From positions 30,400-56,649 of the forward strand of contig DAOLNV010000022.1 in the NCBI GenBank assembly GCA_035416745.1: a stretch of 26,250 bases of DNA, given 5' to 3'. The notes beneath the pieces were generated by a model, which worked only from the letters and a program-made list of their open reading frames with translations, did no database searches and was not told where the DNA came from. Each line of letters begins with the position of its first letter. The first letter of the stretch is position 1. The position numbers were made by a program, and so were the translations under genes. The DNA is from Candidatus Hydrogenedentota bacterium. Lineage in GTDB: Bacteria; Hydrogenedentota; Hydrogenedentia; Hydrogenedentales; SLHB01. Below are positions 8,701 through 15,721 of the stretch, piece by piece.

Positions 8701-8831
8701 CAAGAGTCACCTTTCAGCGCCGCTCACGCACCACGCTTCGCTGGTCCTGAATTGGAGACCGGTCGACCCTAAGCCGAACGAGGAAAGCCGGTTCCGGGAA
8801 TGGTCCCCTTTCTATTCGAGAACCCGCCTCG

Positions 8832-9728
8832 CTATGCCAACGCCTGCTGGGCCTTGGCAACCATCTCGTTAAACACTTTCTGCTGCTCGATCAGCGCGGC
8901 GATTTTGTCTTGGGGGTCGGTGCGGCCCTCAAGCAGGATCCATCCCGCATAGTCCATTTTGACGAAGAGGTTTATCAGGTCCTGGTAAGGATAATCCCCC
9001 TCGTTCAGTTCACGCACGTGCGCCGTAGCGCCAAAGCGGCCCTTCACCAGGTTGAAATTGTGCTCCAGGCCTTCCCCCTCAAGATCCGGCGAATTCGAGT
9101 TCCAGCAGACCGTTACGTTGGGATGGTCCGCAACGTCCATGATCTGTTTCATTATGGGCAGTTCCTGGCATTGTCCATGCACTTCGAGCCGGATCTGCTG
9201 GCCATAGTCCACGCCGAAAGCGGCCACTTCGTTGAGGGCCTTGCCGATGCGCTTGATGGTAACCTCGGGGGCCTCTGCATCCTTGTGGAGGTTGTTGGGC
9301 TTGACCTTGACACCCGAGCCTCCGCAATCCTGACTGAGCTTAATGAAATCCTTCGTGGCCTGAATGGCCTTCTTCAAGGCCTCGGGGTCGGTATGATCGA
9401 AGGCCTCATTGCTGCCAATGCCTACAAAGTCCACGGGGCTGTCGTCGAAGCGCTTCTTCACCTCCTTACGCTGTTCGGGAGTCAGAGTGGGTTCGACGCC
9501 GTGTTTGTGTGTCGTGCGAAGTTCGACGCCCAACACCCTGGATGCCTCGCAATTGGCGATAAGCGTCGGCAGGTCCCAGTGCTGGCCCCACAGATAGGTT
9601 ACTAAACCGAATTTCATCTTCGAACCGGGTTTTTCGGCTCCAAAGGCCTTAAACGGCGACGTTATCGAAGCCGCCGCGCCAAGCCCGAGGGCCGTCGACA
9701 GAAAATTCCGGCGGGATTGGTTCTGCAT
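8832..9728 (-). CDS. Tat-exported sugar isomerase/epimerase-like TIM-barrel protein
   Basis: This is a xylose isomerase-like TIM barrel (AP endonuclease 2 superfamily), a fold used by metal-dependent sugar isomerases, epimerases and some lyases. The N-terminus carries a twin-arginine signal, SRRNFLSTALGLGAAASI, so it should be exported folded to the periplasm. Likely metal ligands are E182 in LEVHG and E267 in LLEGRTD, with Asn/Asp in CWNSNSPD and His in TAHVREL between them. The start is set by AGGAG 8 nt before the ATG at 9728; an ATG at 9734 is too close to it. The frame runs open to 9875 without support. It is divergent from the GH106-like gene. Export of this fold is uncommon in model bacteria but frequent in Planctomycetota-type and Bacteroidota sugar clusters. 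The reaction is unknown. Confidence 0.85.
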   Translation of the reverse strand: MQNQSRRNFLSTALGLGAAASITSPFKAFGAEKPGSKMKFGLVTYLWGQHWDLPTLIANCEASRVLGVELRTTHKHGVEPTLTPEQRKEVKKRFDDSPVDFVGIGSNEAFDHTDPEALKKAIQATKDFIKLSQDCGGSGVKVKPNNLHKDAEAPEVTIKRIGKALNEVAAFGVDYGQQIRLEVHGQCQELPIMKQIMDVADHPNVTVCWNSNSPDLEGEGLEHNFNLVKGRFGATAHVRELNEGDYPYQDLINLFVKMDYAGWILLEGRTDPQDKIAALIEQQKVFNEMVAKAQQALA

Positions 9729-10068
9729 GGTCATGTCTCCTTCTATCTGCTCATACGTACGCGTCATTTTGCGTGAATCTTGAGCGAGTCCGTGCTGTCG
9801 ACTCGGAACCGTCCGCATATCGCCCCAATAAGCCATTACCATACCAGCTTCGACGGTCACTCCCTTTGTTATCATGCAGGGCCCTTTCAGCGCAAGTTTT
9901 TATCCCAGTCCAACCATGCGCGAGGCGCCCCGGGCTCTGGATGTCCTGTGCCGTCCTTCGAGGCGCTCAGGAAAGGTGCGTTGAACAACGAAAGGGCATC
10001 CTCTATCGTATGCGGGCTGGGTTGGGCAATCGGAACGTGGCCGGAAGCGCATAATCCAAGAGGAAACC
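9729..10068. other. Divergent intergenic region
   Basis: This 340-nt gap separates the minus-strand TIM-barrel gene from the plus-strand glycosidase and must hold both promoters. A plausible plus-strand promoter is listed separately. On the minus strand I see only weak candidates (for example TGGTATGGT, an extended -10-like word). No gene, strong hairpin or repeat was found. Confidence 0.5.
9981..10009 (+). promoter_or_regulatory. Candidate sigma70 promoter of the GH106-like gene
   Basis: TTGAAC (9981-9986) and TATCGT (10004-10009) are separated by 17 bp; each matches the consensus at 4 of 6 positions. Transcription would begin near 10016, about 53 nt before the GTG start. The match is moderate and no operator-like repeat is evident. 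Confidence 0.35.
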
Positions 10069-13000
10069 GTGTTACACATGATCAAACGAGGCCATTTTGC
10101 CGAAATTGCGCTGCAGGGGGTTGTGATAGTGGGCATGTGGGCGATCTTTCCGGTCTTCCAGGCGGGGGCGCAACCGGCCCTCGATGAACTGGAGCGCGTG
10201 TTCACGGAAGTCCCCATGGAAGCGCGCCGGTGGACCGGCCCCCTGTTCTGGCTGCATGGCGACGAAAGCCGCGAGCGGCTGGAAATGTACCTGGGCAAGG
10301 TCGCTGAGGGCGGCAACGGATGTTTCACCGCGGAGTCGCGCCCCCACAACGACTGGCTCGGCGAGGGGTGGTTCCGCGATTTGGGCATTTGCCTCGAAGC
10401 CGCCAAACGTCACAACCTCGACATGTGGATATTTGACGAGAAATGGTGGCCCAGCGGCGAGGCAGGCGGACGCGTCCCCGCCGAATATGCCAGCAAGAGG
10501 CTCCAAGCCGCCGTCTTCGAAAATGCCGGGGCCATCCCGCCGTCGGTGGAGAATCTGGTTGCCGTCATTGCGGGCCGGGCAAAAGGCGAGGGATGGGATG
10601 GGAACTCGCTCCTCGACCTCACGCGAGATTTCAGTGACGGCATACTTGATACGACGCTGCCAAAAGGCTTCCAGATTGCCGCCTTCACATGGGCACTGGG
10701 ACCGAAGCGGGGAGAAAACTATCTGGTCGACGGAGCCAGCCAAGCCGCGGTGGACTGGTATCTCGACACCGTGTACCAGCCGCATTATGACCGTTTTCCA
10801 AACGATTTCGGACCCACAATCAAAGGATTCTTCTACGACGAGCCGGAGACGTACGGCGATTGGGGCACGGAGGTGATCCCGATGCTGAACGAGCTCGGGG
10901 TAGACTGGAAACGCGCGTTCATTGCGAAGAAGCTCACCTTGGCGGACCCCGACGAGCAGACGGCCGCGTTGTTTAAGTACAATTTCGCGCTGGCGGAGGC
11001 TTGGGGCCGAACGCTGTATGGAGGAATCACGAACTGGTGCCACGAGCACCATGTGCGGTCCATCGGCCACTTCCTCGAGCATGCGGACTGTCCGCTGAGC
11101 CAGGATTTGTGCGCGGGCGACATGTTCCAGCTGGAGAAGTACAGCGACATGGGCGGCATCGACGCAGTGTTCGACCAGTTCATCATGGGCAAACGCGTGG
11201 CGCGCGACCACCCGACATGGCAGACGCCGAAGCTGGGGAGTTCCATCACCCACGCCTATGGCAAGCCCGGCGACGTCACCATGGTGGAAATATTCGGGGC
11301 AAGGGGGCAAGACCTCACCTATCCGGAAATGAAGTGGTGGGCCGATCACATGCACGTGTCGGGCGTGAACTTCTTCATCCCCCACTCATTCAATCCGCGC
11401 GCCCCTGACGACACCGATTGCCCGCCGTATTTCTATAATGGCGGCTTCGAGCCCCGATGGCCCCTGTACCGGGTGTTCGCGGACTATACGGCGCGGTTGA
11501 GCCACGTGCTGACCGGCGGCCGGCACGTCTGTCCCGTCGCGCTGTTATACCTTGGCCAGAGCTGCCACGCAGGCAAAGCCGTGCGCCCTGACACCATGAG
11601 CGAGGCGCTGCAGGACGCCTTGTATGATTGCGACTGGATTCCCTACGAGGTGTTCGAAAAGGACATGCGTATCAGCGGCCCGTTGCTGAACCTTCGCGAT
11701 GAGAAATACCACATCCTGATAGTGCCGCCCGTCGAAACCATCCCATACGAAACGTTGCTGAAGGCCCGGGATTTCTTCGAATCGGGCGGCGTGGTCGCAG
11801 GATACGGTTTCCTGCCTTCGAAGTCCGCGTCGCTCGGCCGCGGTTCCGGGGAGATCGCGGACCTCGTGCAGGCGCTATGGGGCGGCGCGGAGCCGTCGAT
11901 AAATCCTTGCCGCACGGCGCCTTCGGGCGGAAAATCATTTCTGCTGCCGGAGTCCGTGACGCCCGAGATGTTGCAAACAGTGTTCAGAGACGAGGCGGGC
12001 ATTCACGCGACCCTCGAAGTGGTCGAAGGCGACACGGGGAACTGGCTGCACGTCCTGCACCGGGTCAAAGATGAACGCGACGTGTTTTTTGTTGCCAACC
12101 AGGTGTACGAGGGACCGGCCAGGACGTTCACCCTGCGCGCTCAAGCCAAGGGGTTTCCCGAGTGCTGGGATCCGCTGCGCAACGATATTTCCGCCCTGCC
12201 GTTCACGCGCATCAGCGAAAACGAAGCCGAGTTCAAACTCACCCTGGAACCCCTCGAAAGCGTGTTGCTCGTGTTCACGCCTGAATCCCGTTCGAAACCA
12301 GCGCGAATCCAGGAAAGCGGGGCCAAACCAAGGCGCGTGCTCGACCTGGCGCGGACAGGCGAAGCCAAGACGCCGGAACCTGCGGCGCTCTCCCTGGAAG
12401 GGTGCAAGTGGGTATGGCATCCCGGCGAGAACGCCCTCACCAACGCCCCTCCCGGCATGCGGTACTTCCGCAAAACCGTGTCGCTGCCGGACACTTCGGG
12501 GCTCGCGTCGGCCCGGGCTCTGCTCAGCGCCGACAACGCCTTTGTCCTCTTCGTGAACGGCAACGAGATTGGCCGAAGCGCGCCCGGAGACGAAGCGTGG
12601 AGGCAACCGCAGGAATTCCAGCTTACAGGCGCCCTTCGCGCAGGCGACAACGTGCTTGCAATTGCCGCCGAGAACACGAGCGGCAAGGACAATCCCGCCG
12701 GAGTGATCGGACGGTTCGAGTTCCACTTCACTTCGGACAACGTTGTCTTCCAGATTAACCTGGACGCTTCGTGGCAGGCCTCCCGGGAAGCTCCGGACGG
12801 TTGGAACGCGTCCGTCGAAACGCCGGGAACGTGGCTGGCGGCCGCCGAGGTCGTGCAGTACGGCGATGCCCCCTGGGGTCATGTCGGCAAGCCCCTGAGC
12901 CGTCCGGCCAACCCGTTCGAGGGCGTGTTTGCCCTGCCCGAGGGCGTCGATCTGGCCAAGGAGCGGGTCTGCGTCGAGATGGACGGCGTATTCGAAGGCG

Positions 13001-13149
13001 CGCGGCTTACCGTTAACGGCGCTTATGCCGGCGGCGTCATCGGCGCCCCCTTCCGCGTCGACATCACCCGGCATCTCGCCTCCGGCGAGAACAAGCTGCT
13101 CATCGAACCCTATGCGCCGGAAACCGTGCGCCTGGCATTGTATGACTGA
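10069..13149 (+). CDS. Secreted GH106-like (alpha-L-rhamnosidase-type) glycoside hydrolase
   Basis: This is a 1026-residue secreted glycosidase candidate. It has a signal peptide (hydrophobic core about residues 11-33, cleavage near AGAQP-A), then a catalytic (beta/alpha) barrel, then a C-terminal jelly-roll region with galactose-binding-like features (about 780-1020). Features shared with GH106-type proteins include RRWTGPLFWLHG, MWIFDEKWWPSGEAGG, FFYDEPETYG and VEIFGARG followed by GVNFFIPHSF. Candidate catalytic acids are E258 or E260 and E407. Family assignment rests on this pattern, not on a search, and sequence drift from characterised rhamnosidases looks large. A GTG at 10069 has GAGG five nt upstream; an ATG at 10078 is the alternative. 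A RhaT symporter 9 kb away makes rhamnose glycans a reasonable substrate guess. It is divergent from the Tat-exported TIM barrel and convergent with the oxidoreductase gene. Confidence 0.68.
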   Translation: MLHMIKRGHFAEIALQGVVIVGMWAIFPVFQAGAQPALDELERVFTEVPMEARRWTGPLFWLHGDESRERLEMYLGKVAEGGNGCFTAESRPHNDWLGEGWFRDLGICLEAAKRHNLDMWIFDEKWWPSGEAGGRVPAEYASKRLQAAVFENAGAIPPSVENLVAVIAGRAKGEGWDGNSLLDLTRDFSDGILDTTLPKGFQIAAFTWALGPKRGENYLVDGASQAAVDWYLDTVYQPHYDRFPNDFGPTIKGFFYDEPETYGDWGTEVIPMLNELGVDWKRAFIAKKLTLADPDEQTAALFKYNFALAEAWGRTLYGGITNWCHEHHVRSIGHFLEHADCPLSQDLCAGDMFQLEKYSDMGGIDAVFDQFIMGKRVARDHPTWQTPKLGSSITHAYGKPGDVTMVEIFGARGQDLTYPEMKWWADHMHVSGVNFFIPHSFNPRAPDDTDCPPYFYNGGFEPRWPLYRVFADYTARLSHVLTGGRHVCPVALLYLGQSCHAGKAVRPDTMSEALQDALYDCDWIPYEVFEKDMRISGPLLNLRDEKYHILIVPPVETIPYETLLKARDFFESGGVVAGYGFLPSKSASLGRGSGEIADLVQALWGGAEPSINPCRTAPSGGKSFLLPESVTPEMLQTVFRDEAGIHATLEVVEGDTGNWLHVLHRVKDERDVFFVANQVYEGPARTFTLRAQAKGFPECWDPLRNDISALPFTRISENEAEFKLTLEPLESVLLVFTPESRSKPARIQESGAKPRRVLDLARTGEAKTPEPAALSLEGCKWVWHPGENALTNAPPGMRYFRKTVSLPDTSGLASARALLSADNAFVLFVNGNEIGRSAPGDEAWRQPQEFQLTGALRAGDNVLAIAAENTSGKDNPAGVIGRFEFHFTSDNVVFQINLDASWQASREAPDGWNASVETPGTWLAAAEVVQYGDAPWGHVGKPLSRPANPFEGVFALPEGVDLAKERVCVEMDGVFEGARLTVNGAYAGGVIGAPFRVDITRHLASGENKLLIEPYAPETVRLALYD

Positions 13150-13269
13150 ACAATGACGGACACCGGTCGAGGCCTCGCAGTCCGACCGTACGCTTGGACT
13201 CGTGCTTGAGTGCTCGGCCGTCCACTCACGCAATGCCATATTGCCCCAAAAACCGGCCCTGCAGGTTTC

Positions 13270-14577
13270 TTACGTATACGGCAGTTTCCAGGGTTTGCGA
13301 TAGTCGCATTCGACGAGACGGTTGGCTTCGCGGTTGTCTTTGACGCGCTCGTTTTCGGCGTCCCAATGGATCTCGCTGCCGGAGCGAAGGGCAAGGTTGC
13401 CCAGGTGGGCAACGGTCGAGACGTAGTGCCCCAGTTCAAGGTGTTCGACGGGGTCCTTGCGCGTCTTCATGCAATCGAGGAAGTTGCGGACGTGCGCCGG
13501 GCGCGGGTCGGGGCTCTCGGGGTGCTTGGCCGCTTCAAGGCTGTTCTTCTTGGGCTCGGGGATGATTTCCCATCCGCCACCGTCGATGATGACGGTGCCT
13601 TCGGTGCCGTTGAACAGCATTCCGTGGGGGCGTCCGCCAGGCCCGAGACCTCCGAGCACCATCTGTTCGAAGACGAGGGTGTATTCGGGAAACTGGTATA
13701 CGGCAACCTGGGTATCGGGGGTCTCGCTATTGTCGTCGGCGACGTATTTCCCTCCCGAGGAACTCACGCGCAGAGGGATTTGCGGTCCCATCGCCCACAG
13801 GCAGATGTTGAGCAGATGCACGCCCCAGTCGGTCATCAGCCCGCCGGCATAATCCCAGAACCAGCGGAAATTGAAGTGGAACCTGTTGGGATTGAACGGC
13901 CGTTTCGGAGCAGGTCCGAGCCAGAAGTCGTAATCGACCGTGGCAGGGGGCTCGCAGTCGGCCGGGTTGCCGATGCCGCCGACCCAGTCCAGGTATGCCC
14001 AGGCACGGACCAGGCGGATTCGGCCCAGCTTGCCGGATTGCACGAACTCGACGGCGTCGCGGAAGTGGTCGCCGCTGCGCCAGTGCGTGCCCATCTGTAC
14101 CACGCGCTTGTTCTCGCGGCAAGCGGTCAGCATAGCCCGGCCTTCCTGAATGTTCTGCCCGAGCGGCTTTTCGACGTAGACGTCCTTGCCCGCTTGGCAT
14201 GCATAGACCGTCGGCAGGGCGTGCCAATGGTCGGGCGTGGCCACCAGCACAGCGTCGATATCGTTGCGGTCGATCACCCGCCGGAAGTCTTTGACGATGT
14301 CGGGTTTGTTGCCGCGCATGCCCTCGACGATCTTGGCGGCCTCCGCGGACTGTGCATCGTCAACGTCGCAGATGATGGGACACTCGACCTCGGGGTTGAT
14401 GAAGAACGTGCGGAGGTCAACGCGTCCTATGCCGCCGCAGCCGATGAGTCCGAGGCGGATCTTCTCGCTCGGGGGGACGGTGTCTCCAGCGCCCGCCTGT
14501 TGCGCCATCAGCAGCGGGCCGGCGGCCAGGCCAAAAGCGGAGTTTCTGAGAAAATCGCGGCGGGTATGGCTCGGCAT
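13270..14577 (-). CDS. Tat-exported Gfo/Idh/MocA family oxidoreductase
   Basis: This is a nucleotide-dependent sugar dehydrogenase-type enzyme of 435 residues. The N-terminal twin-arginine signal (TRRDFLRNSAFGLAAGPLL) implies export with cofactor already bound, as known for glucose-fructose oxidoreductase. The Rossmann domain starts IRLGLIGCGGIG (about 40-51), the family EKP motif is at residues 136-138 (VYVEKPLG), and the C-terminal domain has GGLMTDWGVHLLN with the catalytic-site Asp/His pattern. The length and the bacterial OxRed C-terminal region fit the Planctomycetota-type subfamily. The start at 14577 is fixed by AAGGAG 7-8 nt upstream; the open frame to 14640 overlaps the promoter. 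The substrate is unknown. It points away from the repeat island and towards the glycosidase gene. Confidence 0.92.
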   Translation of the reverse strand: MPSHTRRDFLRNSAFGLAAGPLLMAQQAGAGDTVPPSEKIRLGLIGCGGIGRVDLRTFFINPEVECPIICDVDDAQSAEAAKIVEGMRGNKPDIVKDFRRVIDRNDIDAVLVATPDHWHALPTVYACQAGKDVYVEKPLGQNIQEGRAMLTACRENKRVVQMGTHWRSGDHFRDAVEFVQSGKLGRIRLVRAWAYLDWVGGIGNPADCEPPATVDYDFWLGPAPKRPFNPNRFHFNFRWFWDYAGGLMTDWGVHLLNICLWAMGPQIPLRVSSSGGKYVADDNSETPDTQVAVYQFPEYTLVFEQMVLGGLGPGGRPHGMLFNGTEGTVIIDGGGWEIIPEPKKNSLEAAKHPESPDPRPAHVRNFLDCMKTRKDPVEHLELGHYVSTVAHLGNLALRSGSEIHWDAENERVKDNREANRLVECDYRKPWKLPYT

Positions 14578-14610
14578 GGGACTTCTCCTTTCCCCGATGA
14601 TGGGTGCCTT

Positions 14611-14647
14611 GCAAAGAACAGTATACCGGAGCACGCGCAAAGAACAA
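14611..14647 (-). promoter_or_regulatory. Promoter of the Gfo/Idh/MocA gene with a pair of direct repeats
   Basis: On the minus strand TATACT (14625-14620, 5 of 6) lies 16 bp from TTGTTC (14647-14642, 3 of 6), about 43 nt before the ATG at 14577. The exact 10-mer TGTTCTTTGC occurs twice, at 14646-14637 (overlapping the -35) and 14620-14611 (just after the -10), 26 bp apart. This is the placement expected for a pair of regulator half-sites. No regulator gene is adjacent. Confidence 0.45.
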
Positions 14648-14745
14648 GCACGTCCGGTGGCGATGCCCCCGGCTATTCAAATTGCGCCCCCGTGCGGGGT
14701 CCTGCATCGAACGAGAGCGCCTGTCAGGGACTCGCCGTGCACGCT

Positions 14746-14781
14746 CCGCCAAAGGTCTCAGCCGCCCAGTTGCTTTGGCGG
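14746..14781. repeat. Nine-bp inverted repeat with 18-nt spacer
   Basis: CCGCCAAAG (14746-14754) and CTTTGGCGG (14773-14781) are perfect reverse complements. No T-tract follows on either strand, so a terminator is unlikely. It lies just outside the hairpin array and may be another repeat family. Confidence 0.5.
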
Positions 14782-14844
14782 CGGCAGGAAGGTGTGAAGG
14801 GTGCGAAGGGATTGGAAACCGCGCCACAGCGGAGGGCTCTCCAG

Positions 14845-15238
14845 AGCGCCCAAGACGCGTAACATGGGGCCTCCGGAGCGCCGAAGGCGCGTCACATACC
14901 AGCCTGGCCTGAAGGGCCAGGGGATCGGATTCAAAACAGCCAAGAGGGCTGAAGGCCCGAAACATAGCGTGAATTGAACGGCCAGGCGACGCGATGTTCC
15001 GGGCTTTCAGCCCTGTGGGATTCTTTTGGGGGGCCGGTTTCCTTGGCCTTCAGCCAAGGCTGGTATGTTACGCGCCTTCGGCGCTCAAGAGGTGACAACG
15101 GTATCGTGGGGGGTATGTTTCACGCCGTTGGCGCTGGGGAACGGGAATCCCTTTCCCCAGGCCTTCGGCGCTGTAAGGGCTGGCATGATACACACCGTTG
15201 GCGATGTAAAGACTGTTGCGTTACGCGCCTTCGGCGCT
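14845..15238. repeat. Divergent array of nine 21-nt hairpin units
   Basis: Nine copies of a 21-nt unit are visible. Its 5' part is typically ATGTTAC and its 3' part a small stem around CTTCG or CTTCA, such as GCGC-CTTCG-GCGC or GGGC-CTTCA-GCCC. Three copies read leftwards on the minus strand (14845-14865, 14877-14897, 14945-14965). Six read rightwards (14994-15014, 15065-15085, 15115-15135, 15152-15172, 15185-15205, 15218-15238); the copies at 15152, 15185 and 15218 are the most divergent at their 5' ends. Two additional 19-nt hairpins (14903-14921 and 15041-15059) sit at matching positions on each side. Units are about 26-50 bp apart, settling at 33 bp at the right end. The centre of symmetry is near 14980. 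Confidence 0.85.
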
Positions 15239-15292
15239 GTGTCGGACTGTTGTGCCCAGGCGGGAATGTCCCAAGAGCGAGCCGGGATATGT

Positions 15293-15345
15293 GCCGGTGC
15301 CACATCGCCCACGAACTCCCGACCGGCGAGGGCGCCGGTCCCACA
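15293..15345 (+). repeat. GCCGGT direct repeats flanking a perfect hairpin
   Basis: GCCGGTGCCACA (15293-15304) and GCCGGTCCCACA (15334-15345) match at 11 of 12 positions, 41 bp apart. The second overlaps a perfect 8-bp hairpin, GACCGGCG-AGGG-CGCCGGTC (15321-15340). It appears to be a separate small repeat family; I saw no other copy in this window. Confidence 0.5.
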
Positions 15346-15426
15346 CGAGGAGGCGGGAACCCGTTACGACAACGTCTTGTTTCTGCATCGGGCTTTCACC
15401 TCTCCTGCCCCTGTAACTCCCGCCCT

Positions 15427-15443
15427 GGGACATCGATTGTCCC
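15427..15443. repeat. Small perfect hairpin
   Basis: GGGACA-TCGAT-TGTCCC forms a perfect 6-bp stem with a 5-nt loop. It lies just before the family 2 element and has no T-tract. Confidence 0.35.
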
Positions 15444-15448
15444 CTTCT

Positions 15449-15556
15449 CCAGCCCCGCAAGGGGCGGCAGGCCGTAGCCCAGGGCCAGCCACGCGGAACG
15501 CGTGGCGCAGCCCTGGGAAGACGCATCCCCCACCTCCAGCCCCGCAGGGGCGGCAG
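15449..15556 (+). repeat. Dispersed palindromic repeat, family 2, well-formed copy
   Basis: The element begins and ends with AGCCCCGC-GGGGCGGCAG-type hairpins (from 15451, and 15538-15556). Between them is a nested structure: an outer stem CCCAGGGC (15478-15485) with GCCCTGGG (15510-15517), and an inner hairpin CCACGCG-GAA-CGCGTGG (15489-15505), all perfect. The 17-mer GCGTGGCGCAGCCCTGG (15500-15516) is shared exactly with the copy at 8633-8649. No coding capacity or transposase is attached, so it would be a non-autonomous element. Confidence 0.75.
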
Positions 15557-15596
15557 AGGCCGGTGGCACGGCGTTCTGAGGCAATTGTGAAGATAG

Positions 15597-15624
15597 ATGC
15601 GCGAAAAGCGCATTCCGGTATAAT
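15597..15624 (+). promoter_or_regulatory. Promoter of the sialidase-like gene with a palindrome in place of the -35 spacer
   Basis: A perfect TATAAT lies at 15619-15624, about 98 nt before the ATG. A perfect hairpin, ATGCGC-GAAAA-GCGCAT (15597-15613), ends 5 nt upstream of it and covers the spacer and most of the -35 zone. No good -35 hexamer is at 16-18 bp. Either an activator or repressor binds the palindrome, or the promoter is weak. Confidence 0.45.
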
Positions 15625-15721
15625 GCGCGGATGCAAGAGCGGCAGGGCTGCCGAGGCAATAGGCCGGCGCCAGCCGTCGAACTGGCGAGAATCAAATCTT
15701 ACTCACGAAAAGGAGAATGTG

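Larger units (their letters stand above)
8432..8831. other. Non-coding stretch with AKR promoter region and a decayed repeat element
   Basis: No convincing gene lies here. The part next to 8431 is the likely promoter region of the aldo/keto reductase. The middle (8584-8700) is a degenerate copy of a palindromic element that recurs at 15449-15556. The rest, about 8701-8831, lies downstream of the minus-strand sugar isomerase. I see no clear intrinsic terminator there. Short reading frames in this stretch have no ribosome site or recognisable family. Confidence 0.6.
14578..15721. other. 1.1 kb non-coding repeat island between divergent genes
   Basis: No gene is supported in this stretch although frames are open by composition. 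From left to right it contains the oxidoreductase promoter (14611-14647), a 9-bp inverted repeat (14746-14781), the divergent 21-nt hairpin array (14845-15238), a GCCGGT repeat pair with a hairpin (15293-15345), a small hairpin (15427-15443), a well-formed family 2 element (15449-15556) and the sialidase promoter (15597-15624). The segments between these are GC-rich and unassigned. Confidence 0.75.

Noticed and set aside
11935..13239. Long minus-strand frames of over 400 codons across the GH106-like gene (also 10072-11385)
   Set aside because: They are composition-driven shadows of the plus-strand gene; the translated text is Arg/Gly/His-rich without domains.
14845..15238. CRISPR array
   Set aside because: Units occur in both orientations, diverge in sequence, have uneven short gaps and lack cas genes.
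15026..15721. N-terminal extension of the sialidase-like protein by 232 codons
   Set aside because: The extension would read through the hairpin array and the family 2 element. The ATG at 15722 has AAGGAG and begins a signal peptide.
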